Assembly (NCBI GenBank): GCA_035771165.1
Contig: JAWNZC010000338.1
Span: 806,001 to 870,000 of the forward strand
Length of the DNA: 64,000 nucleotides
Reading direction: 5' to 3'
Origin: Paragorgia papillata
Lineage: Eukaryota; Cnidaria; Anthozoa; Scleralcyonacea; Coralliidae
The notes under the pieces were generated by a model. It was given only the letters and a program-made list of their open reading frames with translations, did not search any database and was not told where the DNA came from. Positions 36,006-47,200 of the stretch are shown here, piece by piece. How positions within the stretch are numbered: the stretch's first letter is position 1; each line of letters opens with the position of its first letter. Both the position numbers and the translations under genes were made by a program.

Positions 36006-37538
36006 GCAAAATGGAAACAAATTGGTTAAATGGAAACACGAAAAATATTTTCTATTTCTTAAAGTACATATGCAGCGAAAACGAAGTTGAAAAGAAACTC
36101 TCTTATTTGAGAAAATGTTTACATTTAGAAAGATGGACGTTTACAGTTTGTCTTTATCTCACTTCGTTCTTGAGATATTCAGATTTGTTTTATATGTAAA
36201 TATATAACATCACTTATATAGACGTCACACTGCATGACTTGTTGGAAAATCTTGAATATCAATTTAAGACTATTTAACGAAATCATTTTTAACTGTGCAT
36301 GCATGCGCTTAAGTGTATCGCAGGACACTATACATGAAAAGGTTCAAGTGATTTACTTGAATTATTGCAAAAATAGACATGTTTTTTTCAACAAGTCATT
36401 ATGTAGTGTGAAGACGTCCAAGTGATGTTATTTACAACCACGCAAATCTCAACATCTAAAAAACGAAGTGAGATATGGAAGAACTGCAAACATCAATCTT
36501 TATAACTTCAAAAATTATTTTAAATAAGAGTCTCTCCCGAACGTATTTTTCGCTGCTAAGCCCTTTAAATAGTTACACCAATTACTCTATTTATTTGCTG
36601 AGGTTTCGGCCTGTTGACTCATGCAGACCTTCATCGGAATTCTTATAAAAGGGACTTTAAGATGCTATAGGACGACGACGGCGGTTAAAACGCAAGATAA
36701 GTTTTACAATTAAAGAAGTCACGGTTAACTGATTATTATATTTGATATTTGAAGCCAGTTTAATGACTCCCCAAACGCCACCAGTATTGCTAAAATGGTT
36801 GTAGTATCTGTATCGAAGTCAATCTCAAGCAACAGTTCTCATCTTTTGACCGTTGACATCGTCCTGAAGACGTGAAAATGCTCTAAGTGGCGTTGTATAA
36901 AGAACGCGGATGGTGTTGAGATTACTCCTGGGTCTAAAATTATTCATTCTCTTTGTTTTGCAAAAAGATTCTTTTGTTTAAAGGACGTCGTCGTTGAGGT
37001 TGACGTCGTAGATCTTAAGGTCCCCAAATACTCTAGTCAACGGGACGAAAGCTCAGCAAATAAATAATATACCTTAGTGTATATCCACAAACTTCCTGTA
37101 TCTATAAAATTATACAATCATCGCCATTAAAATCCTAAAATTAATTAGAGAAGTTTCATCGAGTACTGGTAGTTTCGTCGAGTAGAAGACAAATAATTTC
37201 TCAAACTTTTTCGTTATGAGTGGACATTTCTTTTTCAAGATTAGGGTTAAGGACTAAGGTTATGAGTGGGATAAGGGTCATTATTATACAACTGCATTAA
37301 AAACTGTCCAAATAACGCTAAAAATGAGTGAAAATATACAGCAATATTTCGATAGTTAGTTATTTGCACTGGTTATTTGGATTGTTAGCCAATCAAATTT
37401 ATCACACGGGAAACTACTTCATGTATGCTTATTATTTTGTCCTGGTGCAAGTCACGCTGCTTAAAAATTTGTTGATCAGAGCAGTTGTATAAATCTCTTA
37501 TTAGATGTTTTGGTGTGTAGTACCGCTGTTTATTATAT
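36006..37538. other. No gene seen
   Basis: The start (TGGAAACACGAAAAATATTTTC) is a further piece of the CGTGTTTC element family. The rest is AT-rich, with no supported frame or long inverted repeat. Confidence 0.35.
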
Positions 37539-37746
37539 AGCCTGGTACCCTGGCACCAACAAAGAATATGGGCCAGGTAACCACTAAAGACTTCTGCTTT
37601 CCTATTGGTTGAAATTTCGCGCGTTTTTAGTGGCTATGAGTGAAATTGCAATCGTCATAAGTGGATTTAGCCCTGATGACGCGAGAATGAAATTAGTGGT
37701 TACCTGGCCCATATTTCTTTTGAAATTGGGCCAGGGTACCAGGCTA
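37539..37746 (+). mobile_element. MITE, GTACCCTGGC ends, copy 2
   Basis: Left GCCTGGTACCCTGGC; right GCCAGGGTACCAGGC. Inner arms AGGTAACCACTAA and TTAGTGGTTACCT. It matches 8688-8870 inverted. Confidence 0.9.
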
Positions 37747-38077
37747 TTTATTATATGGCACAAATTACTTCCGTTGAAATCGTGTGTTCTCATTGGTGAG
37801 ACGCGTCACGTGCCGGTCGATAATTTTCCGTAATCGACCAGTCGATTACGGATTTTGGCAGACAAGTTGTTTGCAACTAAACAATGAAAGAAAACCGCAA
37901 AAATTTTGTGAATTCAATAACCTGAGGACTAAATTATGTATGGGTGGGACGATGAGCAATCTGGCAGCGAGTTTTAGGATTCCGAAAGCGATGACAACAA
38001 GAGCAACAACATTGAATCTATGTCTAGACGTGAGAGTCTATGTCACACGCTCGAGGTCACACTATTGACAAGGTAAT

Positions 38078-38212
38078 GTAAGATGTTATTAACCTCGTCC
38101 GCTTGGTCATTACGGAAAAATTTCAGACCTCGGTCTTTATGTACTGTCAAGACCTCGGTCTGATATTTTTCCGTAATGACCGCGCTCTCGGTTAATAAGA
38201 AGTTAATATTTT
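38078..38212. mobile_element. Hairpin element, TCATTACGGAAAAAT arms
   Basis: TTATTAACCTCG..GGTCATTACGGAAAAAT and ATTTTTCCGTAATGACC..CGGTTAATAA pair; AGACCTCGGTCT is repeated in the loop. The sequence is related to the CCGAGGTTTAATATTTTACC block at about 40000-40150. Confidence 0.75.
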
Positions 38213-38367
38213 TACTCGTTGTTTGTATTTTAACATTTAAACTTAACATTAAATTTTGTCATTTTAACGGCACAACTCGTAAAAATATACAGCGATACTA
38301 CACACCTAAACATCTAATAAGATATATGTATTTGATTTTTGGTTGGGATCATAAGTCGAAATCTTGA

Positions 38368-38850
38368 AGTGCTTATGAAACGAAAATTAAGTTTGTTTTA
38401 TTTGAAAGTACTTTGAAAATGACAAAGTAACATATTTTGCAGTTTTTTGTTTCCTTGCTTTGTTTTTAAGATATCACAGTTTGTTTTATAAGCGAAACTA
38501 TAACCAGTGACGTCACAACGTGCATAATCACTTACCGGAAAAGGTTATATATCTTTGCTATTATCAGACGGAATCACTTCGAAGCAACTATATGTGTGTG
38601 TTTTTCCATTACACCAACAAAAATACATGTATATATTTTCAACTGATTCCATTTAATAATGGCAAAAATATATAACCTTCCCCAATAAGTCATTATGCAC
38701 GTTGTGATGTCACTGGTTAGTTTAACATATCAAACAAACTGAAATATCTCAACAACGAAGCAAAGAAACAAAAGACTGCAAAAGATGTTACTCTGTCGTT
38801 TCAAAAGAACATTCAAATAAGACAAACTTAATTTTCGTTTCATAAGCACT
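38368..38850. mobile_element. TTAA-type TIR element, 483 bp
   Basis: Flanks TTGA (38364-38367) and TTAA (38851-38854). Ends AGTGCTTATGAAACGAAAAT and its complement. The arms pair for about 125 bp, including AATTAAGTTTGTTTTATTTG. One arm of the same family is found alone at about 54120-54245. Confidence 0.85.
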
Positions 38851-38854
38851 TTAA

Positions 38855-40480
38855 GAAGACAACGTTGAATGTAGCTGTGACGTAAATCTGTGCCTATTGT
38901 CTCTCCTCTACGCGAGGAATTGCCCAGTATTCTTGGGGAATGACGGAACTTTGAAGTTGTGGCCAAAGATGACCGTTTTGACATCATATGCAAGAGGTCT
39001 GTAAAATTCTTAGACAACCTTCTAAGTACTGCATGAACGAAGACGTTCGACGACATATCACTCCAAATCTTAGAAATCTCCCACTCGGTGAACACGAGTG
39101 TATGCATGACGCAGTTGCCATCGTCAACTACGCTGTTCGACCATATACCACTATAAAGCCATTTTTCTTCCTTCCAAACTGATTTCAACAGCACGTTGTT
39201 TTGCAGAATTACTCTTTTTGTCGTTGAACTTCCGTTTTTGCTGTTCAAAACGGTTTAAACTTTTCTTAGGACTCTGGAAAAAGAAAACCGCAAAAAATTA
39301 ACTTAGTTGCTAAACGTGAAAACTTGTATTATTAGGAAATACGAAATGGCAGCATGCGTTTATATAGACTATAGGTAATTTTGGTGAAGGAAAATTTTGA
39401 GTGTAGAATATATACATTATAAGACCAAACCGGACCAAAATTCACCAAAATTCACCAAATTCACCGGACCAAAATTCACCAAAATTACCTCGTCTATCCA
39501 GTTTAATCGAGTGAAATGCCAAATATTACTTGCGTTTATATAGCCTGCAAGCACGAGTGTGAGTTGAGATAATTCGAAAGTTTATGTGAACCTGAGCATT
39601 TTCTATTTCTTTTATGAAATAAAAGCCTGTTTACATAGGCGATCTTTCCAGCGATTTTTCTCATCCTAACGCATGCAATTGAGTAGATGTCTCACAAAAG
39701 TATTGAAACGTATAGTCTGACAAAAATGGTCCAATCCATTCGTAAGTCAATCCATTCGAACGCATGCGTCAAAAGGATAAAAATCGCAGCAGAAGTTGCC
39801 TGTGTATATATAAACGAGCCTTAAGACTAAGAAAGGCGCCGTGACGTCACAATCGTGTTTACGCAGCCTGATATAAACACGGTAACTGACCAATCACAGC
39901 GTGCTTAGGATGTAACCTATTTTATAATAACTACTTAATAACCGAGAGTGAGGTCCTTTGAGATGTCTCGCTTTGTACATAATGTGATAGTCTTTATCAC
40001 ACGTTTCACAGCGCCATTTGTGCGGGTGGTTAACGGTAAAATATTAAACCGAGGTCTTGCTGTATTGACCGAGCGATAGCGAGGTTAATACGTTCAAGAC
40101 CGAGGTTTAATATTTTACCATGAAGACCGAACGGTCGAGGTTATTAAGTAGTTTATTATATGGTACTTTTTATTTCAAAATCAATCTTGTATTTCTTGGT
40201 CTTCGCTTCCTTTAACTTCGTCAAAACACCGAACTAGCGCTATTTTCTGCTGTTTCTTTCTCGTCTGGATACTAGAATTTACTTTTGTAATGTTCATCGT
40301 CGTTTACTTCATTTATTTTCGTCGTTTTTCGGTTTGTCTCCAATCGTAAGGCATTAACAATTTTCATAATGCCCGCGGGCATTACCGAGAAATCTCGCCA
40401 CGTCAACAACCAATCACAGCGCGTGATTTTATCGGAAGTAATCCGTGCCATATAATAAAATTACTTATACCTCGCTTGGA
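38855..40480. other. No gene recognised; repeats
   Basis: A minus frame continues through 39248 without a recognisable domain. ATAGGTAATTTTGGTGAA at 39371 and TTCACCAAAATTACCTCGTC at 39475 form a small foldback. The region 39830-40460 is an element with CCGAGGTTTAATATTTTACC inverted repeats and an outer TTATTATATGGCACGGATTA end at 40440-40460. Confidence 0.45.
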
Positions 40481-40482
40481 TA

Positions 40483-41090
40483 CATACATACATACATACA
40501 TACACTTTATTTAAATACGTTAACCTCTACAACGATTCTACTGTTGATTTCCAGGAGGGGCGTATATTTACAAAATAAGTCAGTTATCCTAAATACATAA
40601 ATACAAAGCTAACTAATAATTTAAAACTTAACTAAATTAACCTAATTAAATAAAAAACACGACGACTAATTTAAATTAATGTAAGAAAATCTAAAATCCA
40701 CGTACATAATATTTTAGCAGTCAGTCAGCATGTCTCCACGTCAGTAGGTAAACTGGCAACTATATGTTTAAATTGATTTAGGGTTGTTGCCTTTTTTGCC
40801 TCTGTTGGAAAATTATTCCAGAGCATTGCACCACTATATTTAAAACTACGCTTAAGAAAATTTGTGTTTGGCTTTGGAAGTGCTAAATCGGTTTCAAGAT
40901 TTCGGAGATCATAATCTATATTGATGTCCTTGAGCTTTGTAAAGCTGTCTATCAGGTAAGATGAGGATTGCCCAATAAGGATTTTATACAATAATATTTA
41001 TCGTCATGCACGTTACAATGCATTATTAATGTCAGGTATTGTTTTTTCGCAGTGTGGTGCCTAGGAAACAGATCATAATCTTTTATTAAT
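40483..41090 (-). pseudogene. LINE C-terminal fragment
   Basis: The minus frame 40991-40725 encodes YLIDSFTKLKDINIDYDLRN, then LPKPNTNFLKRSFKYSGA and MLWNNFPTEAKKATTLNQFK. This is the SGA.LWN.LP block found at the C-terminus of many non-LTR retrotransposons. The 3' end has a CATACATACATACATACATA tail at 40483-40506 beside CTTTATTTAAATACG. The upstream boundary near 41090 is uncertain, and abuts an IWS1 exon. Confidence 0.75.
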
Positions 41091-41099
41091 AAATCATAC

Positions 41100-41214
41100 C
41101 TTTGAGAAGTCAACAAATTCAATATTGCTTTTCGGACGAACGACGTAATCTTTATTCGATGGAGCAGGTACTCGTGCTCGCATACACCATCCTTTATCAC
41201 CAGGACGAAGAGCC
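41100..41214 (-). CDS. IWS1: IWS1 exon, C-terminal conserved region
   Basis: Acceptor TTTCCTAG, donor GTATGA. It encodes [20 protein letters not shown] and [18 protein letters not shown] in phase 0 at its end. KALRPGD.G....[15 protein letters not shown] is almost invariant in animal IWS1. A LINE fragment begins within about 15-20 bp of the donor. Confidence 0.94.
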
Positions 41215-44200
41215 CTAGGAAATTAAGGAATAGCTAAACTGTTATTGACCCATCTACACAATGGAATGCAATATGGAATGCAATATGAAATGCAATAAGC
41301 AAAGGTTACGCAATGCAATATGTATAACCATTCCTTTAATGCCTATATGTAATATACAATGCAATGTGCAATATGGAATATGCAATAGAGAACATCATTG
41401 CAATGCAATATACATGGGGATATGCAATCATGCATTACAATATGGGATATGCAATATGCAATATGGAAAATGCAATACAATATGGAATGCGATAAGCACT
41501 GCAGTATGGAATATGCAATATGCAAAGCAATATGGAATGCAAAAAGCACTGCAATATGGAACATGCAACATGCAAAGCAATATGGAATGCAAAAAGCACT
41601 GCAATATGGAATACGATAAGCACTGCAATATGGAATATGCAATTCAATATGGAATAAGCAATGCAATATGGAATAAGCAATGCAATATGGAATACGATAA
41701 GCACTGCAATATGGAATACGATAAGCAATGCAATATGGAATATGATAAGCACTGCAATATGGAATATGCAATGCAATATGGAATACGATAAGCACTGCAA
41801 TATGGAATATGCAATGCAATATACAATGCGATACGCAATCCAATTGACTAGAGTGATCATGAGGAGGCTTATTCGAAATTTACGGTACGTCAGAATACGC
41901 AATCTGGAGGTATTTCAGCAACGCACGCATAGCTCCAGAATACCGACAACGAAGAAACTACCATAACTCATCAAACGAACATAGCGTCCTAAGAAATAAT
42001 TACCAAAATACACAACCAACGTAACACTCACTTTGATCCCGAGTTGATGGCGTTCTCTATTCTCTTTGGAGTCTTTCCTCCTTCAGCACCGTCACTACTA
42101 CGAAAAATAATTTCAATTGAAGATGTTAGAGAAGACGTTATTAACTGGAGTGGATTAACACAAGCAGGGAATACTTCTGAAAATATTTATAATAAAAATA
42201 CTGAAGGGATAAAGAGATAAAGGACTAGAGGCTAATCATCCTTACTTGCAGCCAAGTGGCTGAATTGTGAAGGACGGAGATCAACGTGGCCGTGTCGAGG
42301 CATATCAAAGGCGCTCCAGGTAGCCGCCATACACAGTTCAGACCACGGATCATATAGCTATGATGTATAGGTGTTGATTTTATGGAAGGAGGAAAACCGA
42401 AGAACCCGGCGAAAAACCCTCGAAGCACAAGAGAGATCAACTACAACTCTACTCACATGAGCCCCAAGCTCAATAACAGGGTCATTTCAAGGCGGTCACC
42501 CATGCACGAAAGTACTAACCACTGATCTCTATATAACTGGATTGCTCATGCGGTTCCAAAAATGAAGCCATTGGAGATGACGCATTTGGAGTACGAAGAT
42601 GGCCGCCACGGAAAATTGTATGTTTTCGTAGCACGAAAAGAGACGAAAAAGCCACATTAAAAAAATTATATTGGTATCAAACAAAAAACACTGTAAAAGG
42701 TTTAGAGGCTTAGTTTTTGCATTTGTTGGTATTTTTAAGCAGTAAAAGTGGTATTTCGCAGTTTTTTACTCTGCCCGATAATCGATAAACTTGCCTACAT
42801 CACAAAACTCGTAAAAATACAACAAAAGCAGTCAATAACTTCATTATAAAACTATTTATATACCTTTGGTAGTGAAACATGTGTCTTTACAAAGCCTTGA
42901 AGTATGTAGATGACAATTTCGGGCTGTGTTTGCTTGTATTTTCCTTCTGTTTTCCAAATAACAGTAAATTGACTCTCCCGGTAAACTCTTACTACTCTTA
43001 AGCCAGCAAGGTAAACTGGACCTGGAGTACCAATTTGGCCGACAGTGGCTTCAAAATGTTTACCGCTGACCATAAAGGATGAGCAATCCCGTTATATCAG
43101 TGGTACTAACCCTGTCTAACGGGCTTAACTTTGGACAGCAGTGATGAGAGGCAGCGCGCTAATAGAGCACACGCCAACCGTGCTACGGAAAATTTATCAA
43201 ACATCTGATGTGAAGTAGTGCAGTGTGGTGTCCGTGGCGTGTAGCGTGTAGCGTGGTGCTGTATTATCAAAGTATAAAAATTACACATGCATAATAACAT
43301 TATACAACAGAAGCTTGTGCATGTCCAGCCAATATTTTTGAAAACGAAATATTTGCACTGGCGTTTCAAGCTAAGCACCTATAGTATACATATAGAATGT
43401 AATAAAAATAAAGTGGGGTATATATAATATATGAGAAAAAGGAGGCGTGTGAAATAGAAAATGACGAATCTATTAAACAAACAAATAATAAAGATATACC
43501 AAACATGATAAATCATCTTACCTAAGTCTCCTTCGCTTCGACATATTTGCATAATCTCGTTCTTCTCTTTCTTCTCTCGACATCGATTTGAAGTTGGCAG
43601 TAACACCAAAAATCGGTCTAGACCATTCACCTACAATGACACAGCGTTAAACAAAAACTAGACTTACCTAAGGCTCTATATAGAAGAGTCTGGGTGACGA
43701 ACCTATACTTTAAGCTACTCAGCATCCAACTATATGCGCTCAGTCTGCGTTAAAACCGGAGTTTTATACTACATCAGAATCTATCGGCGACTAACATCGT
43801 AAACGTTCAGCGATATTGTTCAGAATTTATATTTGGTCGAATGAAGAAGCTACAATAAACTTTTATTAACAAGACGCCTGCTTAGGCGTTCACTCAGTGA
43901 CTTGGGCTACTGATAGCAATGTTGGCATCGAACTATATAATTATGGTCTTATATGAAGTACGAGCGGACTATTAAGCGTTTGCTGATACATGTGTAAACA
44001 AGTTCGTTTTTCCGATTAACAACGGCGATCTTAATACTTTTATACACAAATCCTACAGTGCTAGATAGCCTAGATTTGGTAGATTCAAGCGATCATTTCG
44101 ATATTAAATTTATTTAAATCGGACAAACAGAAAATATGTTTTAAAACACACGTTTCCAAATGTATAACACGACTTATGAAATCTAGATGTTGTAAACAGT

Positions 44201-47200
44201 TCAACACGTTTATATATTTTTTGTATTATTTGGTGCTTATTACTTGCGTTTGGTAGTTGTTGGACTAAGCAGCAAGCCATTACTCAGTAAACAGTATATT
44301 TAATATACTGTGGCGTTTGTTTCTTGTAATTCTTCACGTCAAGCTTCCTTAGGTTTTACATGTACTGGTGTAAACATGGCGGGCATATCTGTGTGTCCTT
44401 TGCAATTCGTCAAAAGAAACAGAGCCGAAACCTTTAAATTATTTTTTTATTATCGTTTGTATCGTGGAATAAAATGGACAAACAGTACCGCAAAAACAAA
44501 CAATAAGAAATCCTCCTGAAAAGTGAAAACACTAACTTTTGACATAAGTTGTACGTATACATGTAGTGCATGTGGTACGTTTGCGAGCTTGGTGTAATGT
44601 AACAGACGTTTGGTGGACGTTCGTCAAGCTCAGTTACTCAGAAACGATTTCTGAGACCCCAGACAGGGTTCGAACCTGCAACCTTCTAATTCGGTCATTA
44701 TAAGGTGGCAGGTTCGAACCCTGTCTGGGGTCTCAGAAATCTTTTCTGAGTAATTGAGCTTGACGAACGTCCACCGAACGTCTGTTACTAACTTTTAACA
44801 CTAACTATAGTACACTAACTTTTAACACTAACTATAGTGAAAAAACTAACTATAACGTACTTATAATTTTGTCTTCGCTATCTCCACAATTAACACAAAA
44901 AAAGATTGTCACAACAGAGCACTCAGAACGGGTTTACATCACGCAGGCATATACTCGCGCGCATGCATAAAAACAGCGAGGTTAAGTTCGACTTCCGATG
45001 CGAGTACCAATACTGAATACGGTTTGGTCATGCGCAGTAGAGCATTTAACGACGGCGTATGGGATTTCGGTAGTTAACGCTTCCGAAGTAGGCCGAATTT
45101 AGGAAGTCAGTTTGATGGGATGAAGCAGACCGAATATGGGATCTGGTCGCTCTAATTTTCTTCGCTATAGGGCGAGAAGAAGCTCTTCCTCGTCTATAAT
45201 GTCATCATCATATGCCAGGGCCAAGATGGCGAATAAAACAAAATGACGGGAACAAATGGCCCTGGTGGAGGCTAGACTATCTCAGCCTCTGATTGGTCAA
45301 GAGCTTATTGCATAAATTAGATGGTTTGATTTTGTATTTTTTTTTAAATAATTGTATTTTGGCCTTGTCAGGTTGGTCTTGCCCACGACGCGGGAAATTA
45401 TATTTTAAACCAGGAAATAATTAGGTGTAATTAGGTATAATTACTGTGTAAATGATTGAGTTCTAGTTTAAAAAAATGCGCAATATAAAAATGCGCAATA
45501 TACTGCGCATTTTGAGCTAGCCGCCACCAGGGCCATTTGTTCCCGCCATTTTGTTTTTATTCGACATCTTGGCCCAGTTCCCTACAAATGGCCCAGCGTA
45601 CGAGGTTGCAGAAGTAAGACGTTTTCGAGGTTTATATTACCCACCATGTTTCACAGTTTCAGTATTCGCATTCGAATTCACAAGCTTATCGGATTTCGAA
45701 TATGACAACGAATCGGAAGCGGAAGTGTAGAATTTCGGTATTGGTATTCGCATCTGAAGTCGGGCTTAACTTCCCTAATATACAATCCACAACAGGTGGG
45801 CAATTTCTCTGCGCTGACCAAGAAATTGCGGGCGTAAATCAACGGTTTTACCATTTTCTCTCCCAAAACAGTTAAAACGTGTTTTGACTGACAAGCTTTC
45901 TTTATTTACACCAGAAGTGTACAATTGAGCCATTTCTTGAAGCCATGGCTTCAACTTGAATTGGTCTAAAAACATTGCAATACCTTTCTTGTGTTCAGTC
46001 ATACCACACTTGGACATGGGAAAATAAGGGAAGACACGAGAAAACTTTGTATTTGAACCCTAGTCGGCTTGTGCAATATGCACCAATTTCTGGGTTAGGA
46101 TTAACCCTAACCCAGAAATTGGTGCATATTGGGCATGGACATATCCTAACCCAAGAATTGTAGTGCATATTGGTATTGGACATGGACCTATAACCGAATT
46201 CAGCGACTTACTTATTAATTTCCCAGCACACTGCTTGTTTTTCCTGGTTTCCTTCGGATGTCTGAACAGGTACATGATAGCTTTTCCAATGCCACTGACC
46301 TTTAGAGCACCACTGTCCATAGCCGGCAACTAAAAGAAATGACGTTTGACTCTCAGCGCACACAACTTAACAAGACCTAGAACTGCGCCATAAAGAAACT
46401 TTATTAAGGTTACAGGATACCCTAGGATGCGATTCAAGGAGATTTGCTATTACGCGCTGAATATTTTCCCAACTTGTCTCAAATTTACACCAAATGTAGC
46501 CAGATAAATGAAGAACACCATCGTATTATCAAATAAAAAAGAAATAAATCACTTTGCCGTGCATACTTACAAAATAATATAAAATCAAGGTACCTTCCCT
46601 ACGCGGTTGTTGTTCATCGCTGGTTTTACTAAAAATCTGTCAAATTGTCATATTTACACTTCTCAAAGATAGTTCTAAAAAAGTGTGTTCGCGTTTATTT
46701 ATTGCTTTAGTGGTTTATCATGTAGAGCAGTATTCTTTCCCGACTCGTGTCATATCAACGACAATGGACAAACAAAGGTCCGCACTCAGTTAATTTTGCG
46801 CTAAATAAATCGCGCCCAGCCATGCACCAACGCCGTGTTCAAGTTTGAAAGGGATCGGTTAAAACGCGCGATCAAATTCGTTCTTTGAATGTGTCCATGC
46901 GACCCAAAATTCATTTGGCTGAAAATAGGCTTTGAATATTTGGCGAGGTTTTTCACAGCTGTTGATGATTCTCCACTCTCTCTGGTTGTAAAGATAATCC
47001 TATTACTGTTGCCCAATAATAATGCGAGCGGATCACCAACCTCGTACCCAGGGTCTTATCTCCGCTCCCCCGCGGAGCAGCGGAGATAAGAACCTGGGTA
47101 CGAGGTTGGCGGATCACCTGTTGTTCAAACCAAAGAAAAGATCAAATCTCACTTGCTATTGCATGTGACCGAACTCATCGAAGATGCCCGCGTAAAGAGA

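Noticed and set aside
38730..39248. 172-codon minus frame
   Set aside because: It begins in unassigned DNA and ends in the arm of the TTAA element 38368-38850. No domain was recognised, and part of it recurs as a repeat near 35040.
40952..41200. 82-codon minus frame beginning [12 protein letters not shown]
   Set aside because: Its first part is an alternate-frame shadow of the IWS1 exon 41214-41100, whose true frame gives the conserved RPGDKGW and NKDYVVRPK motifs.
41261..41902. Open frames up to 176 codons on both strands
   Set aside because: Translation of the GCAATATGGAAT minisatellite in an IWS1 intron.
42852..43073. 73-codon minus frame as an extra IWS1 exon
   Set aside because: It lies inside the hAT-like insertion, and exons 43630-43522 and 42097-42032 already join in phase without it.
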